The translations under genes were made by a program, and so were the position numbers. From Grosmannia clavigera kw1407 (lineage: Eukaryota; Ascomycota; Sordariomycetes; Ophiostomatales; Ophiostomataceae), in the NCBI RefSeq assembly GCF_000143105.1, contig NW_014040784.1, positions 748,761-812,760 on the forward strand: DNA of 64,000 bases, read 5' to 3'. Positions 20,465-30,449 of the stretch are shown piece by piece. Positions within the stretch are counted from its first letter, which is position 1. Each line of letters opens with the position of its first letter. The notes beneath the pieces were generated by a model. That model saw only the letters and a program-made list of their open reading frames with translations. It ran no database searches and was not told where the DNA came from.

Positions 20465-22197
20465 ATGGCGGGACACTTTCGCGGCAGCATGCCGGCCGTC
20501 AGCACGGCATACCCCCAGCAGCCCCAATTTTCCGGCTTCATGAAGCCATGCCGGTTCGAGGGTGAGGTCGGCAATCTGGAGATTGAGGGCACGCTGCCGC
20601 CCGAGATCAACGGCACCTTTTACCGGGTCATGCCCGACCCGCAGTTTCCGCCGTACATCCTGGACGACCCGGTACGTGTGTTGGTGTTGGTCCCTGTCCT
20701 TGTCCTTGCTGACGGTGACAGTGGTTCAACGGCGACGGCAACGTCAGCGCCTTCAAATTCCACCACGGAGCAGTCGACTTTAAGCAGCGCTATGTGCGCA
20801 CGGAAAAGTTTGTGCGCGAGCGGGAGGCCAAGCGGACGCTTCTGGGTGAGTGACGGTGCCCATGGCGGCCACGTGTCGGTCTAACTGGGCTCGCAGGCAA
20901 GTACCGCAACAAGTACACGGATGCGGTCGACTTCAAGATCCGCACGACGGCCAACACCAACATCTTTTACTTTAACAAGATGCTGCTGGCCATCAAGGAG
21001 GATGCGCTGCCGTATGCCATGGATCCGATCACGCTCGAGACCATTGGCCTGCACGACTTTGACGGCCAGATGCCCAGCCTGACGTACACGGCCCATCCCA
21101 AGGTCGACCCGACGACCAAGGAGATGATCGGGTTCGGCTACGAGGCCCGTGGCGACGGCACGCCCGACGTCTGCTACACCAACGTCAGCCCAGACGGCAA
21201 GGTCACCCAGATTGTCTGGCTGGTGGCGCCGGTCGTGGCCATGATCCACGACTTTGCCGTGACGAAGAACTGGGTCGGTCTTTGGTGGTTGGTCTTTCTT
21301 GTCATGGCTGTCCATGGGCTAACCAGACAGGTCCTCTTTCCCATCATCCCGCAGGTCTGCGACCTCGAAGAGATGAAGAAGGGCGGCGAGCACTGGCGGT
21401 GGGACTCCAACGTGCCCTTTTACCTCGGCGTGCTCCCGCGTTATGGTGCGACGGGTGCGGATGTCAAGGTGAGAAGCTTTTTTTTTTTCCTTCTTCTTTT
21501 TTCTTTTTTCTTTTTTCTTTCTTCCCCGCTAACCCCACAGTGGTTCCGCGCACCCAACGCCTTCCCAGGCCACACGACCAACGCGTACGAGAATGAGGCG
21601 GGCGAGATCGTCTTCGACCTCCCGCTGACGGACAAGAACGTCTTCTTCTGGTGGCCCGACGCTCAGGGCAACGCGCCGGCACCGCAAGACATCCACGCGC
21701 GCTACGTACGGTTCACGTTCGACCCCAAGACGGACAACCTGGACCTGCCGGAGCCGGAGGTGATCCAGGACTGCGACATGGAGTTCCCGCGCATCGACGA
21801 CCGGGTCGGCACCCAGCGTCACCGCCACAGCTTCTTCGATGTCATGGTGCCGTCGGCCGGCACCGACTTTGCGGCCATCATGCCGGTGCTCGGCGGCGGC
21901 CACCCGCTGTACAACTGCATCGGCCACCTGGACCATGAGACCGGCCTGTACGAGACGTACTCACCTGGCCGCACGCACATGGTACAAGAGCCCATCTTCG
22001 TGCCGCGATCCGACGACGCGCCCGAGGGTGACGGCTTCGTCATCGTGCTCGTCAACAACTACGCCACCCAGTCGAGCGAGCTGCACGTCGTCGACACCCG
22101 GAACTTCTCCAAGGCCCAGGCAATCGTGCGCCTCAACATGCGTCTGCGCGCCGGCCTGCACGGCAACTGGGTCGATGCGCGGGAGCTGGAGGCATAG
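20465..22197 (+). CDS. Stilbene-cleaving carotenoid oxygenase (CAO-1 / lignostilbene dioxygenase type)
   Basis: An Fe(II) dioxygenase that cleaves the central double bond of stilbenes such as resveratrol or piceatannol to two benzaldehydes. Five exons (20465-20671, 20722-20845, 20897-21273, 21331-21468, 21541-22197) give 500 residues. The four iron-binding histidines are visible: H177 in TAHPKVD, H228 in MIHDFAVT, H293 in FPGHTTNAYE and H489 in LHGNWVD; the spacing between the first three, 51 and 65 residues, equals that of Neurospora CAO-1 as I know it. No signal peptide or membrane anchor is seen, so it is probably cytosolic. It is divergent from an MFS transporter and followed by esterase, gentisate and aldehyde-oxidising genes. 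The last intron is a T-rich tract. A true carotenoid substrate is less likely given the neighbours. Confidence 0.9.
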
Positions 22198-22908
22198 ATG
22201 GTCGAGCCGAGACGTGCACCAAGCACGATGACGTACATGTGCGCGAGTATTCTTGTTTCGACGGCAGACTGTTATCGGCCTGGCAGTGTATATAGGTGTG
22301 AAGAATGACAATTTTATGCGCTATGCAAATGATGTCATCAGTCGTTTGTGACCGGAGTACTTTGTACATCGTAGAGGTGCTCGATGCTTATGTATGCTTT
22401 AAACCTGATTTGGTGCATCGTACGTCGTTCCCACAAAAGCATCCACTATTATAACGATCTGCCGGACAACTAAAACGAACCAGACTTTGATGCTGGAGGG
22501 ATTGGGCGGAAAAGAGGGTCGGCAAATGAAGCAGCGACGCAATGACGGTCAACCAAGCTGAACTGTCGGAAACATGCGAACCTCAAACATAGACGGCAAG
22601 ACCCACGCTTTCCACGGGGCATGCATCAAGAAGCAAAGGAAGGGGCAACGACGATCCCCAAATCAAGCTGGTGATCCAGTTGTATATATATCTGCTTCTT
22701 CTTTCCTTTGTTGGTGTGTTTCTCTCTTCTGTCTTATTCCTTTCAACCTTTGCATCTTGTATACAAGTGTTCTTCCATTCTCCACAGCTGGACTGTGCAT
22801 TTATAACTTTTCGGACTTCCCAATTCAAGACTTTCATACTGTCCTCGACCATCTCATCAAACAAACGACCTCCCACAGGAACAATAACAAAAACGCAAAA
22901 CAGCCAAA

Positions 22909-23214
22909 ATGAAGTTCAACTTTGTCATTCTTGCCAGCTTTGCTGCCGTCGCACTGTCTCACCCTATTGAAAAGCGGGCCGATGCAACGACTGCCGCGCC
23001 AGCGACCACCACGGCTGCTGCAACCTCCGGCGGCGATGTCCTCTCGCCGTTGCTCGGTGGTCTGACCGGGGTTGTAGGCTCGGTTGTAGGCACAGCCGAG
23101 TCTGCTACCGGCGGCTTACTGAAAGGGGTCGGCGAAGTTGCGGGCGACGCCGAGACCGACGTGCTCGACCCTGTCGTGAGTGGTGTTTCCGGTGCAACAT
23201 CTGGTATTTTGTAG
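22909..23214 (+). CDS. Small secreted protein with Kex2 site
   Basis: A 101-residue protein with a clear signal peptide (residues 1-17, hydrophobic core VILASFAAVAL, cleavage likely after S17) followed at once by HPIEKR, a dibasic Kex2-type processing site. The mature part starts with a Thr/Ala-rich stretch and continues with glycine/valine-rich amphipathic repeats (LLGGLTGVVGSVVGTAESA). There are no cysteines, so it is not a hydrophobin or a classic disulfide-rich effector. The ATG is preceded by a TATATATAT box near 22683 and a CT-rich then A-rich leader, which suggests strong expression. No homologue was recognised. It lies inside the aromatic cluster, which may be incidental. Confidence 0.7.
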   Translation: MKFNFVILASFAAVALSHPIEKRADATTAAPATTTAAATSGGDVLSPLLGGLTGVVGSVVGTAESATGGLLKGVGEVAGDAETDVLDPVVSGVSGATSGIL

Positions 23215-23468
23215 GCGAAGAGGGGAGAAGAAGTTGTGGACTCTACTGTTGGGGGATGAGGGCTTGGGTTGTATTTATTACGCTTCTGTGTAAGCGGCAC
23301 TATCTTGTGAATAGAGCATGACCATGCTGTAGTGCAATCCGGAAGACTGATCAGTTGAGAACTCTGCGTGTGCAATTAAGTTCGAGAAGGGCATCGGCAC
23401 CGTGCTTTACTTCAACATTCCTATATACAAGCTTTTATACAAGTTCTAGTACAACACGCAACAGGGTT

Positions 23469-25238
23469 TTAGCGCCCATACACAGTATCGAGGATAGATC
23501 CGATGTAGGCAATTCCCTCGGCGCGATAGGTGTCCGGCTGGATATAGGCCAGATCAGTAACATTGGCGTCAAAGACAATGTTGGCTGCATTGTCCAGCGA
23601 ATAGCGAGGCCATTGAACGGAGGAGACTGCTGAGTCAGCATAAAAAACAGACGGAGCACGAAGTGCAGCAGCAACACCGGGCATCTTACCTTTCAAAGCA
23701 TTCGGATCCTGGTGAGTCACGAAGCTGACCCACATGCGCGACATGGTCCGAGCCAGGTCAAAGTAGGACTGCGGCTTGCCGGCAAAGGGGTTGACGGAGT
23801 TGACGTTTTCGTAGCCGAGGCCCTGGGTGTTGGCAAAGACGAAGACGACCTCCTGGAAGTGAACGGAACCCTGCAGGGGGCTGACGCCGTTGACGAGCAC
23901 GTTGAAGTGATAGGACCAGAGGCTAGCGTTGTTCTGGGCCCAGCTCTGGCTAGTGAGACGGCGGCTGGCATGGAGGAGCAGGTCGCCAGCGTAGGCAGCG
24001 CTGCGCTTCCACTGGTAGCCGTAGGTGGCGAGATCGCTGGCAGGCGGGCGGCCATGCAGTGTAGCGGGGATTCCGATGGCGGGAATATCAGGATAGAGGG
24101 CGGCGATGGTAAGGGCGGTGGCGTTGTCGGGGCCCTTTGTACGGACAAGGGCGAGGAAGTCGTTAGTAGAGTTGATGCCGCGAGTAGCGAGCGAGCCGCC
24201 CTCGTCAAAGTTGGCACCAACGAGGTAGGGCACCTTGACGAAGTCTCCACGACGCAAGGCCGTAGTGCCGGACTGTGTGAGAAAGTCGCCGTCGGTAACG
24301 GGCTCAAAGGCCGGCCTAGAGATAGTGCTGTTGAAGACGGCCGACAGGGTGGCAGCAGGGACAGCACGCAGACAGGCGAGCGAGTCGACAGCAGCGCTGC
24401 AGCCGGTAGCATTTATGTAGGCGTCGTAGGCCGACTGCCAGTCGGAGGTGGTTGGCCGAGGCGACCAGCCGACAGGGAGGCCGGACTCGCCGATGGCACC
24501 GCGGAACAGACCGTCATCGCGGCCGCCGTAGGCAATCAGCTGGATGCCGACGCTGTCGGCCCCGGCACTTTCACCCCAGATGGTCACGCGAGCCGGATCG
24601 CCACCAAAGGCCGCGATGTTCTCCTGGACCCAGCGCAGCGCCTGGCGCTGATCGCGGAGACCCATGTTGTTGGAGCCCTCGGCAGCAAGCTCGCGGCCGT
24701 ACATAAAGCCCCATTGGGCGACGCGGTAGTTGATGCTGACCGCCAGCATGGGCGCGCCCAGCTCGACCGACTGCTGCACGATAAAGGTCAGGTTGTAGCG
24801 CGGGTCCCGGCTGCCGCCCTCGGCAAAGGCGCCGCCATAGATCCAGAGCGCGACCGGCAGCAGCTCTTCTGCTCTTGTCGCTGTGGTTGCGCGCGGCCGC
24901 ACCACGTTCAGCGTCAGACAGTCCTCTGACAGGACGTTGCCCAGAACCCAGTCATCGCTGCCGTAGCCGATGCAGCTGGGCCCATACGCGGTGGCGTTGC
25001 GGGTGCCGGTCCACGTGCTGTTAAGCGGCTGGGGCACGCGAAAGCGCAGATCGCCGACGGGCGGCTGCGCAAACGGCACGCCCAAAAAGAGCTCCTGGCT
25101 GTAGTGCGGTAGGCTGAGCCCGTAGTACGAGCCGTTCTTGACCGTCACTGTCGGCACTGTGGCCGGAGCTGAGTGGCGGGCAGTGACGGCAGCCGAGACG
25201 GCCGAGACGCCCAGAAGCAGGGACGAGAGGAAACGCAT
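23469..25238 (-). CDS. Secreted type-B carboxylesterase/lipase
   Basis: An alpha/beta-hydrolase of the type-B carboxylesterase family. The start at 25238 gives a signal peptide (MRFLSSLLLGVSAVSA) and 569 residues. Visible signatures: EDCLTLNV, the oxyanion-hole region YGGAFAEGG, the nucleophile elbow GESAGADS, the acidic residue in GANFDEGGS, and a likely catalytic histidine in GSVHFQE. Several N-glycosylation sequons are present, as expected of a secreted enzyme. A 60-nt intron at 23630-23689 is supported by good splice sites and by the conserved join DPNALKAVSSVQWPRYS; it is a multiple of three and has no stop, so the unspliced frame also stays open. It may release phenolic acids or stilbenes from esters. 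The frame extends upstream to 25337 but without an ATG that improves the signal peptide. Confidence 0.88.
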   Translation of the reverse strand: MRFLSSLLLGVSAVSAAVTARHSAPATVPTVTVKNGSYYGLSLPHYSQELFLGVPFAQPPVGDLRFRVPQPLNSTWTGTRNATAYGPSCIGYGSDDWVLGNVLSEDCLTLNVVRPRATTATRAEELLPVALWIYGGAFAEGGSRDPRYNLTFIVQQSVELGAPMLAVSINYRVAQWGFMYGRELAAEGSNNMGLRDQRQALRWVQENIAAFGGDPARVTIWGESAGADSVGIQLIAYGGRDDGLFRGAIGESGLPVGWSPRPTTSDWQSAYDAYINATGCSAAVDSLACLRAVPAATLSAVFNSTISRPAFEPVTDGDFLTQSGTTALRRGDFVKVPYLVGANFDEGGSLATRGINSTNDFLALVRTKGPDNATALTIAALYPDIPAIGIPATLHGRPPASDLATYGYQWKRSAAYAGDLLLHASRRLTSQSWAQNNASLWSYHFNVLVNGVSPLQGSVHFQEVVFVFANTQGLGYENVNSVNPFAGKPQSYFDLARTMSRMWVSFVTHQDPNALKGKMPGVAAALRAPSVFYADSAVSSVQWPRYSLDNAANIVFDANVTDLAYIQPDTYRAEGIAYIGSILDTVYGR

Positions 25239-25711
25239 GGTCGGGGCGAGAGGAAGAACCAAGAGTCTGAGGAGAAGAGGGCCTGCTGGGACAGAACGAC
25301 AGATTCTCGAAGAGCTCCTTATAAGAGCTCCCAACACTGCTATCCTATCTCACAGCTTATAGCTAGACGCTAAATTAGAGCGGGTTTGCACGAACAAGGC
25401 TAGACTGCGGCTAAGCTGCCGGCTAACGGCCATGTTATCTCGGCAGGCATTGGTTTCCAGGGGTGCAGAAGTAGTGTTGACTGACGGAGTACGCCGTGAA
25501 CCAGGATGATTCGTAGAGAGATAACGGTTGCTATGGAGTACCTCCACCTCGCTACGATCCCTCTCCGTAGATAAGAGTGTGGTGAGGCGTATACAACGTG
25601 CATGGATTAAGCACATGGCCACGGTTGAGTGATTTGTTTTTGGATGTGGAAGCTAGCAGCAAATACAATCTATTCATACTTTGTTGGTTTCTCTGTCCTC
25701 TTTGAACTCCC

Positions 25712-26789
25712 TTAGTCCGACACCAGCATCTCGACGTCGCCGCCCTCGACACGGTAGAAGCCCAGGGCGTTGAGCATGGGCTTGTCGTCGAAGCGGTACA
25801 GGAAGACGTCGCCGGCACTGTCGGCAAAGTGCTGGTAGCGGTGCCAGGCCGGGACGGCAAAGGTGTCGCCCTGCTTCCAGGTGAGGATAGTGTCGCCGAC
25901 GGTGCTGTGGCCGGTGCCCTGGATAATGTGGTAGACGGACGAGGCGGTCTCACGGACGGGCGGCGAGGCGTTACCGGCATGGAGCTTCTCAGCGGAGGCG
26001 CCGATGATACGGCTGACTAAGCAGAGTTTAGGAACAGGTACCAACGACGGAACGAACGGGACCAGCACAGGGAGGGGACTCACTCTCTCGGCCATCCTTC
26101 TTAAGGTATGGCTGCGAAGCCCAGACGCCGGGCTGGGCAGCCAGACGGGCCTCCATGGCGTCCCAGTGAAAGACGATGGGCGAGTCGTCGGCCTCCTCGG
26201 CAGGATAGCGCGCGGCCGCATAGTGTTCGACAAAGTGGACGGGGAAGTGGACAAAGTTGGGCAGATCGAGGCCGTCGAGCCAGATGACGGGCTGATCGTC
26301 GCCGCCGTCTTCGTCGGCGCCCTTCTTGCCGTGGTCGTGCCAGTTCCAGGTCGGGGTGACGATGACGTCGCGCGGTTTCATGGGAATGCGCTGGCCGTGA
26401 ACGGCGGTGAAGCCACCGCGGCCTTCGATGATGAAGCGACAGGCAAAGGCTGTGTGGCGATGGGCCGGGGCCGTCTCGCGCGGCTGGACCAGCTGCAGGC
26501 CGGCATAGAGCGTGTCGGTCGTGAAGGGGGCCTCGCGGGCCGGGTTGATCAGCATCAAGACCCGGCGCTCGGCCTGCTTCTCCGTGATGAGCGCGCCTGC
26601 CCGGAGAAGATACGGCCGGACCTGCTCGTATGACCACAGGTGCGGCACCGTGCGCGGGTTCGGCGCCGGTGGGTTCAGCCGCGTCATCTGCGCCCACAGC
26701 GGCTCCGTGTTGGTGACCTTGAGCGCATTGACGAGCTCGACCGCGTCCGTGATCGTCTCGGGGTTGATCGGCGCGTCCGTGACTGCCAT
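25712..26789 (-). CDS. Gentisate 1,2-dioxygenase
   Basis: A cupin-fold Fe(II) dioxygenase that opens the ring of gentisate (2,5-dihydroxybenzoate) to maleylpyruvate. Exons 26084-26789 and 25712-26016 flank a 67-nt intron and give 336 residues, near the usual 340-375. The N-terminal cupin has AHRHTAFACRFIIEG (metal-binding H110 and H112) and PTWNWHDHG with further histidines; the second cupin contains QGTGHSTVGD and PAWHRYQH. No targeting signal is seen, so it is cytosolic. The gene is divergent from the FAD monooxygenase over 433 bp, which suggests co-regulation of hydroxylation to gentisate and its cleavage. The relative salicylate 1,2-dioxygenase is the main alternative and cannot be excluded by eye. 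Confidence 0.88.
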
Positions 26790-27222
26790 TGTGTGCGTGG
26801 AGGAGGACTTGCTGGAGAAGTGGTTTAGATGGGACTGAAAATCGGCTTTGCAATGTATGCGTGGGGTCGACTGAGCTGAGATCTATGGTCGAATTGCCTT
26901 TGACACGGATTCATATAATCACACATCTCGACCAGCTTGACGTCAGGATGAGGATGCTGCCGTCCATTCTTCGGCCTCTTCCGACGTTTCCCCGTCAGCC
27001 GGGACGACTGAACGAACCGCTGATCCATCGTTACGACGCTGCGGAGAATGAGGAGAAGCGGGGAAGCGGAGACTCGGGGACATGTCGGGAAGCTGCCGAA
27101 TCGCTTACTCATCTGTCTTCCGCATGGCTTACAAGAGGCTGCAGACGCTTAAAGAGGCGGCCATGTAGACTGAAGGAGGGGAAGCGAACAAAGGCAGAGC
27201 TGAACTCATTTGCATAGACACG
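26790..27222. promoter_or_regulatory. Divergent promoter of gentisate dioxygenase and FAD monooxygenase
   Basis: A 433-bp region between two start codons. It holds GCGGGG at 27058-27063 and GCGGAG hexamers close by, which fit the CreA consensus, and CGG/CCG half-site pairs of irregular spacing. No TATA box is obvious on either side. Which sites bind a protein is unknown. Confidence 0.35.
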
Positions 27223-28706
27223 ATGCGGAACGAAGAATTAGCCACGTTGAACGGGCTGCGTCTAGCCGACCAGGTGAGTGTTTGAGTGTGTTTTGCAATA
27301 CAACTCGACATCCGTCGTGTTTGCTCCCCTACCTCTACTAAACAACACAGCCCATCAGATATCCGTCCCGATCGGTCCGCCTGCTCGAGCGCCTCCAGAA
27401 GACGGCCGACCAAGATGGCCAGCTCGCGTCCCGAGCGCTGGTTCCGCTCAACGTGGTCATCGTCGGTGCCGGTCTCGGTGGCCTAGCGACAGCGGTGGCG
27501 CTGGCCCGTCGTGGCCACACGGTGACCATCCTGGAGCAGGCGCCGGCGCTGGGCGAAGTCGGAGCCGGGATCCAGATCCCGCCCAACTCGGCGCGCCTGC
27601 TGCTGTCCTGGGGCATCGGGCCGTATTTCAAAGGCCGCGTGGTGGAACCAGACAGCATGACGTTCCGGCGCTGGCAGAATGGCGACCCGATCGGCTACAC
27701 GCGCCTGGTGCCCGACTTCCCCGACGCCTACGGCGCACCCTACCTGGTGATCCACCGCGCCGACTTCCACAGTGCGCTCTGTCGCCTGGCCGAGCAGCAC
27801 GGCGTGCAGATCCTGACGGACAGCCGTGTGGTGGCGTACGATGAGGCCGCGCCGGCAGTGACGACGGCTGACGGCCGGACCTTTGCAGCTGACCTGGTCG
27901 TCGGCGCCGACGGCGTCAAGTCACTGGCGCGGCCGGTCGTCCTGGGTGGCACCGACCGGCTGGCCAACAAGACCGGCTTTGCCGTCTACCGGGCGGTCGT
28001 GGACACGGCCAAGATCCAGGCCGACGCCGACACGGCCTGGCTGCTGGAGAAGCCGGGCATCAACATCTGGATCGGTCCCGATCGCCACGTGATGACGTAC
28101 AGCATCGCCGGCGGCAACTCGTTCAACATGGTGCTCTCGCACGTCGACCACAGCGACCCGGCCTCGTGGACGCCGGCCGACGCGGTCGCCGAGATGCGCG
28201 GCCAGTTTGCCGGCTGGGACCCGCGCCTCAACAAGGTCATCGCCATGATCGAGAGCACCATCAAGTGGCCGCTGATGAGCGGCGCCCGCCTGCCTACCTG
28301 GATTGCCCCTAGTCGCCGCCTCGTCCTTCTCGGCGATGCTGCCCACGCCATGGTGCCCTACATGTCGCAGGGTGCCGCCATGGCTGTCGAGGACGGTGCT
28401 GCCCTCGCCGAGGTGCTCTCGCTCGTACCCTCCCGTGATCAGCTGCCCGATGCCCTCGCCGTCTTCGAGCAGGAACGCATGCAGCGCAGCGGCGGCATGC
28501 AGACCGCCAGCCTCGTCAATGGCCGCCTCTGGCATTTTGCTGATGGACCTGAACAGGAGGCACGTGACCGTGGCTCACGCGCAGAGGTCGAGGGCCGTCC
28601 CTTTCTCGAGAGCACGAATCAGTGGAGCGACCCAGTCACGCAGGTGTGGGCGTACGGTTACGACGCCGAGGCAGAGGCACGGGAGCGGTGGAAGGCAAGG
28701 AAGTAG
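27223..28706 (+). CDS. FAD-dependent aromatic monooxygenase (salicylate hydroxylase family)
   Basis: A class A flavoprotein hydroxylase using NAD(P)H and O2. A small first exon (27223-27273) and a 77-nt intron precede the main exon 27351-28706, giving 468 residues. The dinucleotide-binding motif VGAGLGGLA lies at about 55-63, the DG motif in VVGADGVKS, and the second FAD motif in LLGDAAHAMVPY, where the proline follows the GD motif as in salicylate and 3-hydroxybenzoate hydroxylases. It is divergent from gentisate dioxygenase, so the likely product is gentisate, made from 3-hydroxybenzoate (6-hydroxylation) or salicylate (5-hydroxylation) rather than catechol. This is inferred from context; family membership alone would say salicylate hydroxylase. 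Confidence 0.88.
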
Positions 28707-29013
28707 TGGGTGTGGGTTTATGTGGATGATGTGATTTTTGTGATTGTATGTGCATAAAGCTAGCGAAAAAGCAATAAAGCGTTATTGGATCTGATATGGC
28801 TGGCATGAGGAAGATTGAAGAGCGAGTATGGAGGTACAGAGCTAGACAAGAGGATCGAGTTGAGGAAAGAGATGAGACAAGAAACTCTAGAGGAAGAGAC
28901 GAACGATAATCAAGTAAGTACTCATTACAAGTACAAGTCTCCTAGTAGCGTCACTGCTTTATAGTATCACGTGACACGTATACTAAAATTGGATTCTATT
29001 TCTATGAACCTGC

Positions 29014-29710
29014 TCACGCAAAGACGACGCCGTTCCGGAGGGTACCGATCTTGGAAATGTTGATAGCCATCTTGGTGCCGGGCACGAGGTAGCGTGGCGG
29101 GGTGAGACCGGCGCCGACGCCGCCGGGGGTGCCGGTCATGATGATGCTGCCTTTCTGGAGGGTGGTGCCCGACGAGAGGTGAGCGATCAGGCGGGGAACA
29201 GAGAAGACGAGGTCATCGAGGCCAGCGCTCTGGCGGAGCTCGCCGTCAACGATGGTCTTGAGCTGGAGCGTGGACGGGTCGCCGACGAGGCCGCTGGCCA
29301 CGAGTACTGGCCCCAGAGGCGCATACGTGTCGAAGCCCTTGGAGAAACCCCATTGGGGAACACCGCCAGCACGAGCGGGATCCCGCTGCCACTTGCGCGA
29401 CGAGATGTCGTTGCCGGCCGTGTAGGCAGCGATGTAGTCAAGGGCATCCGCTTCGGCGACGTCCTTGGCGTCACGGCCCAGCACGACGACCAGCTCGCCC
29501 TCGTAGTCGGCCTGGTCATCTTGGGCGATGCGCGGAACGACCACATCGGCGCCGTGGTCGGCGACCGTCGGAGGTGGCTTGAAGAAGATGGACGGGAAGG
29601 GAGGCTGCTTGCGGCCGGCCTCGCGAACTGTTGGTCAGCGGGGGGAAAGAAGAAAGAAGAAGAAAGAAAAAAAAGAAAGAAGAAGGAAAAAAACAAAAAA
29701 AAACAAAGAA

Positions 29711-29744
<34 letters not shown>

Positions 29745-30029
29745 AAACTCACTGTGTGTCGCATAGTTCAACCCTACACAACGCAACGTAGGCACGTCGG
29801 CCGGAGTCAGCGGCCCCAACAGCTTCTTCACGGTGACGACCTCGTCAGTCACACGCGTCTTGCCGGTGGTGTCGTAGATGTCGCTGCCCTCCAGGACCTT
29901 GGCCGTGAGGCCGGTCTCGGCGGTCGTGTCGCCCAGGTCAAAGTCGGCCTTGGGCATGATGGGCTCACCGTAGAGCGTGCGGCCGTCGGTGGCGACGAAC
30001 CGGATAAGCCGTTCCCAGGCGACCTTCAT
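29014..30029 (-). CDS. Fumarylacetoacetate hydrolase family protein (fumarylpyruvate/maleylpyruvate hydrolase candidate)
   Basis: A cytosolic metal-dependent C-C hydrolase acting on acylpyruvates. Exons 29753-30029 and 29014-29627 join through a 125-nt T-rich intron, giving 296 residues. The join restores the family block GLNYATHIREAGRK. Later motifs include VVPRIAQDDQADYEGEL (metal-binding acidic residues), YTAGNDISSRKWQ, KGFDTYAPLGP and MTGTPGGVGAG, all typical of the FAHD1/fumarylpyruvate-hydrolase group. In the gentisate pathway this step releases pyruvate plus fumarate (or maleate). Since no maleylpyruvate isomerase was seen in the window, the enzyme may act directly on maleylpyruvate, or the isomerase may be encoded elsewhere. 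It is divergent from the Zn2Cys6 regulator. Confidence 0.9.
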
Positions 30030-30449
30030 TGTGCTTGTGGTAAAGTAAGATGGGTGGTGAGGTCACGGGTATCGAGATCACGGGTGTCGAGATGGTCGTC
30101 TAGAACGGGATAAAGCCGGTCGACCAGACACGCAGTTATACCAGTTATACCGTGTATCATGTCCGTCGCCTCAGCGGAAACGACCCGAAGTTGCCCCGAC
30201 TGAGCTCTGCCGACCACTGCCGATCCGCTCGTCCCACTGCAGGTCCACAGGGCCTCCACTGTTTGTCCACTAGCTCAGCGCCTAACAGAGCCCCACAAGT
30301 CCACTGAGCGTCAGCTGGCACACCCCCTCTCCAGTGGGCACGGCAGTTTGTGGGGGAGAGTGTGGGGAACCCCTATTTATTCGGTCGCGTTCCGTTCCCA
30401 ACGGTTCCCCGGCTCCAGCGTCCCCCAAGCGCAACCGCATCGAATCCCG

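Noticed and set aside
23712..24929. A 405-codon open frame opposite the carboxylesterase
   Set aside because: Antisense shadow of a gene with clear catalytic motifs; its translation has no domain-like composition.
25239..25337. Upstream extension of the esterase to 25337
   Set aside because: The extension is basic and hides the signal peptide that begins at the ATG at 25238.
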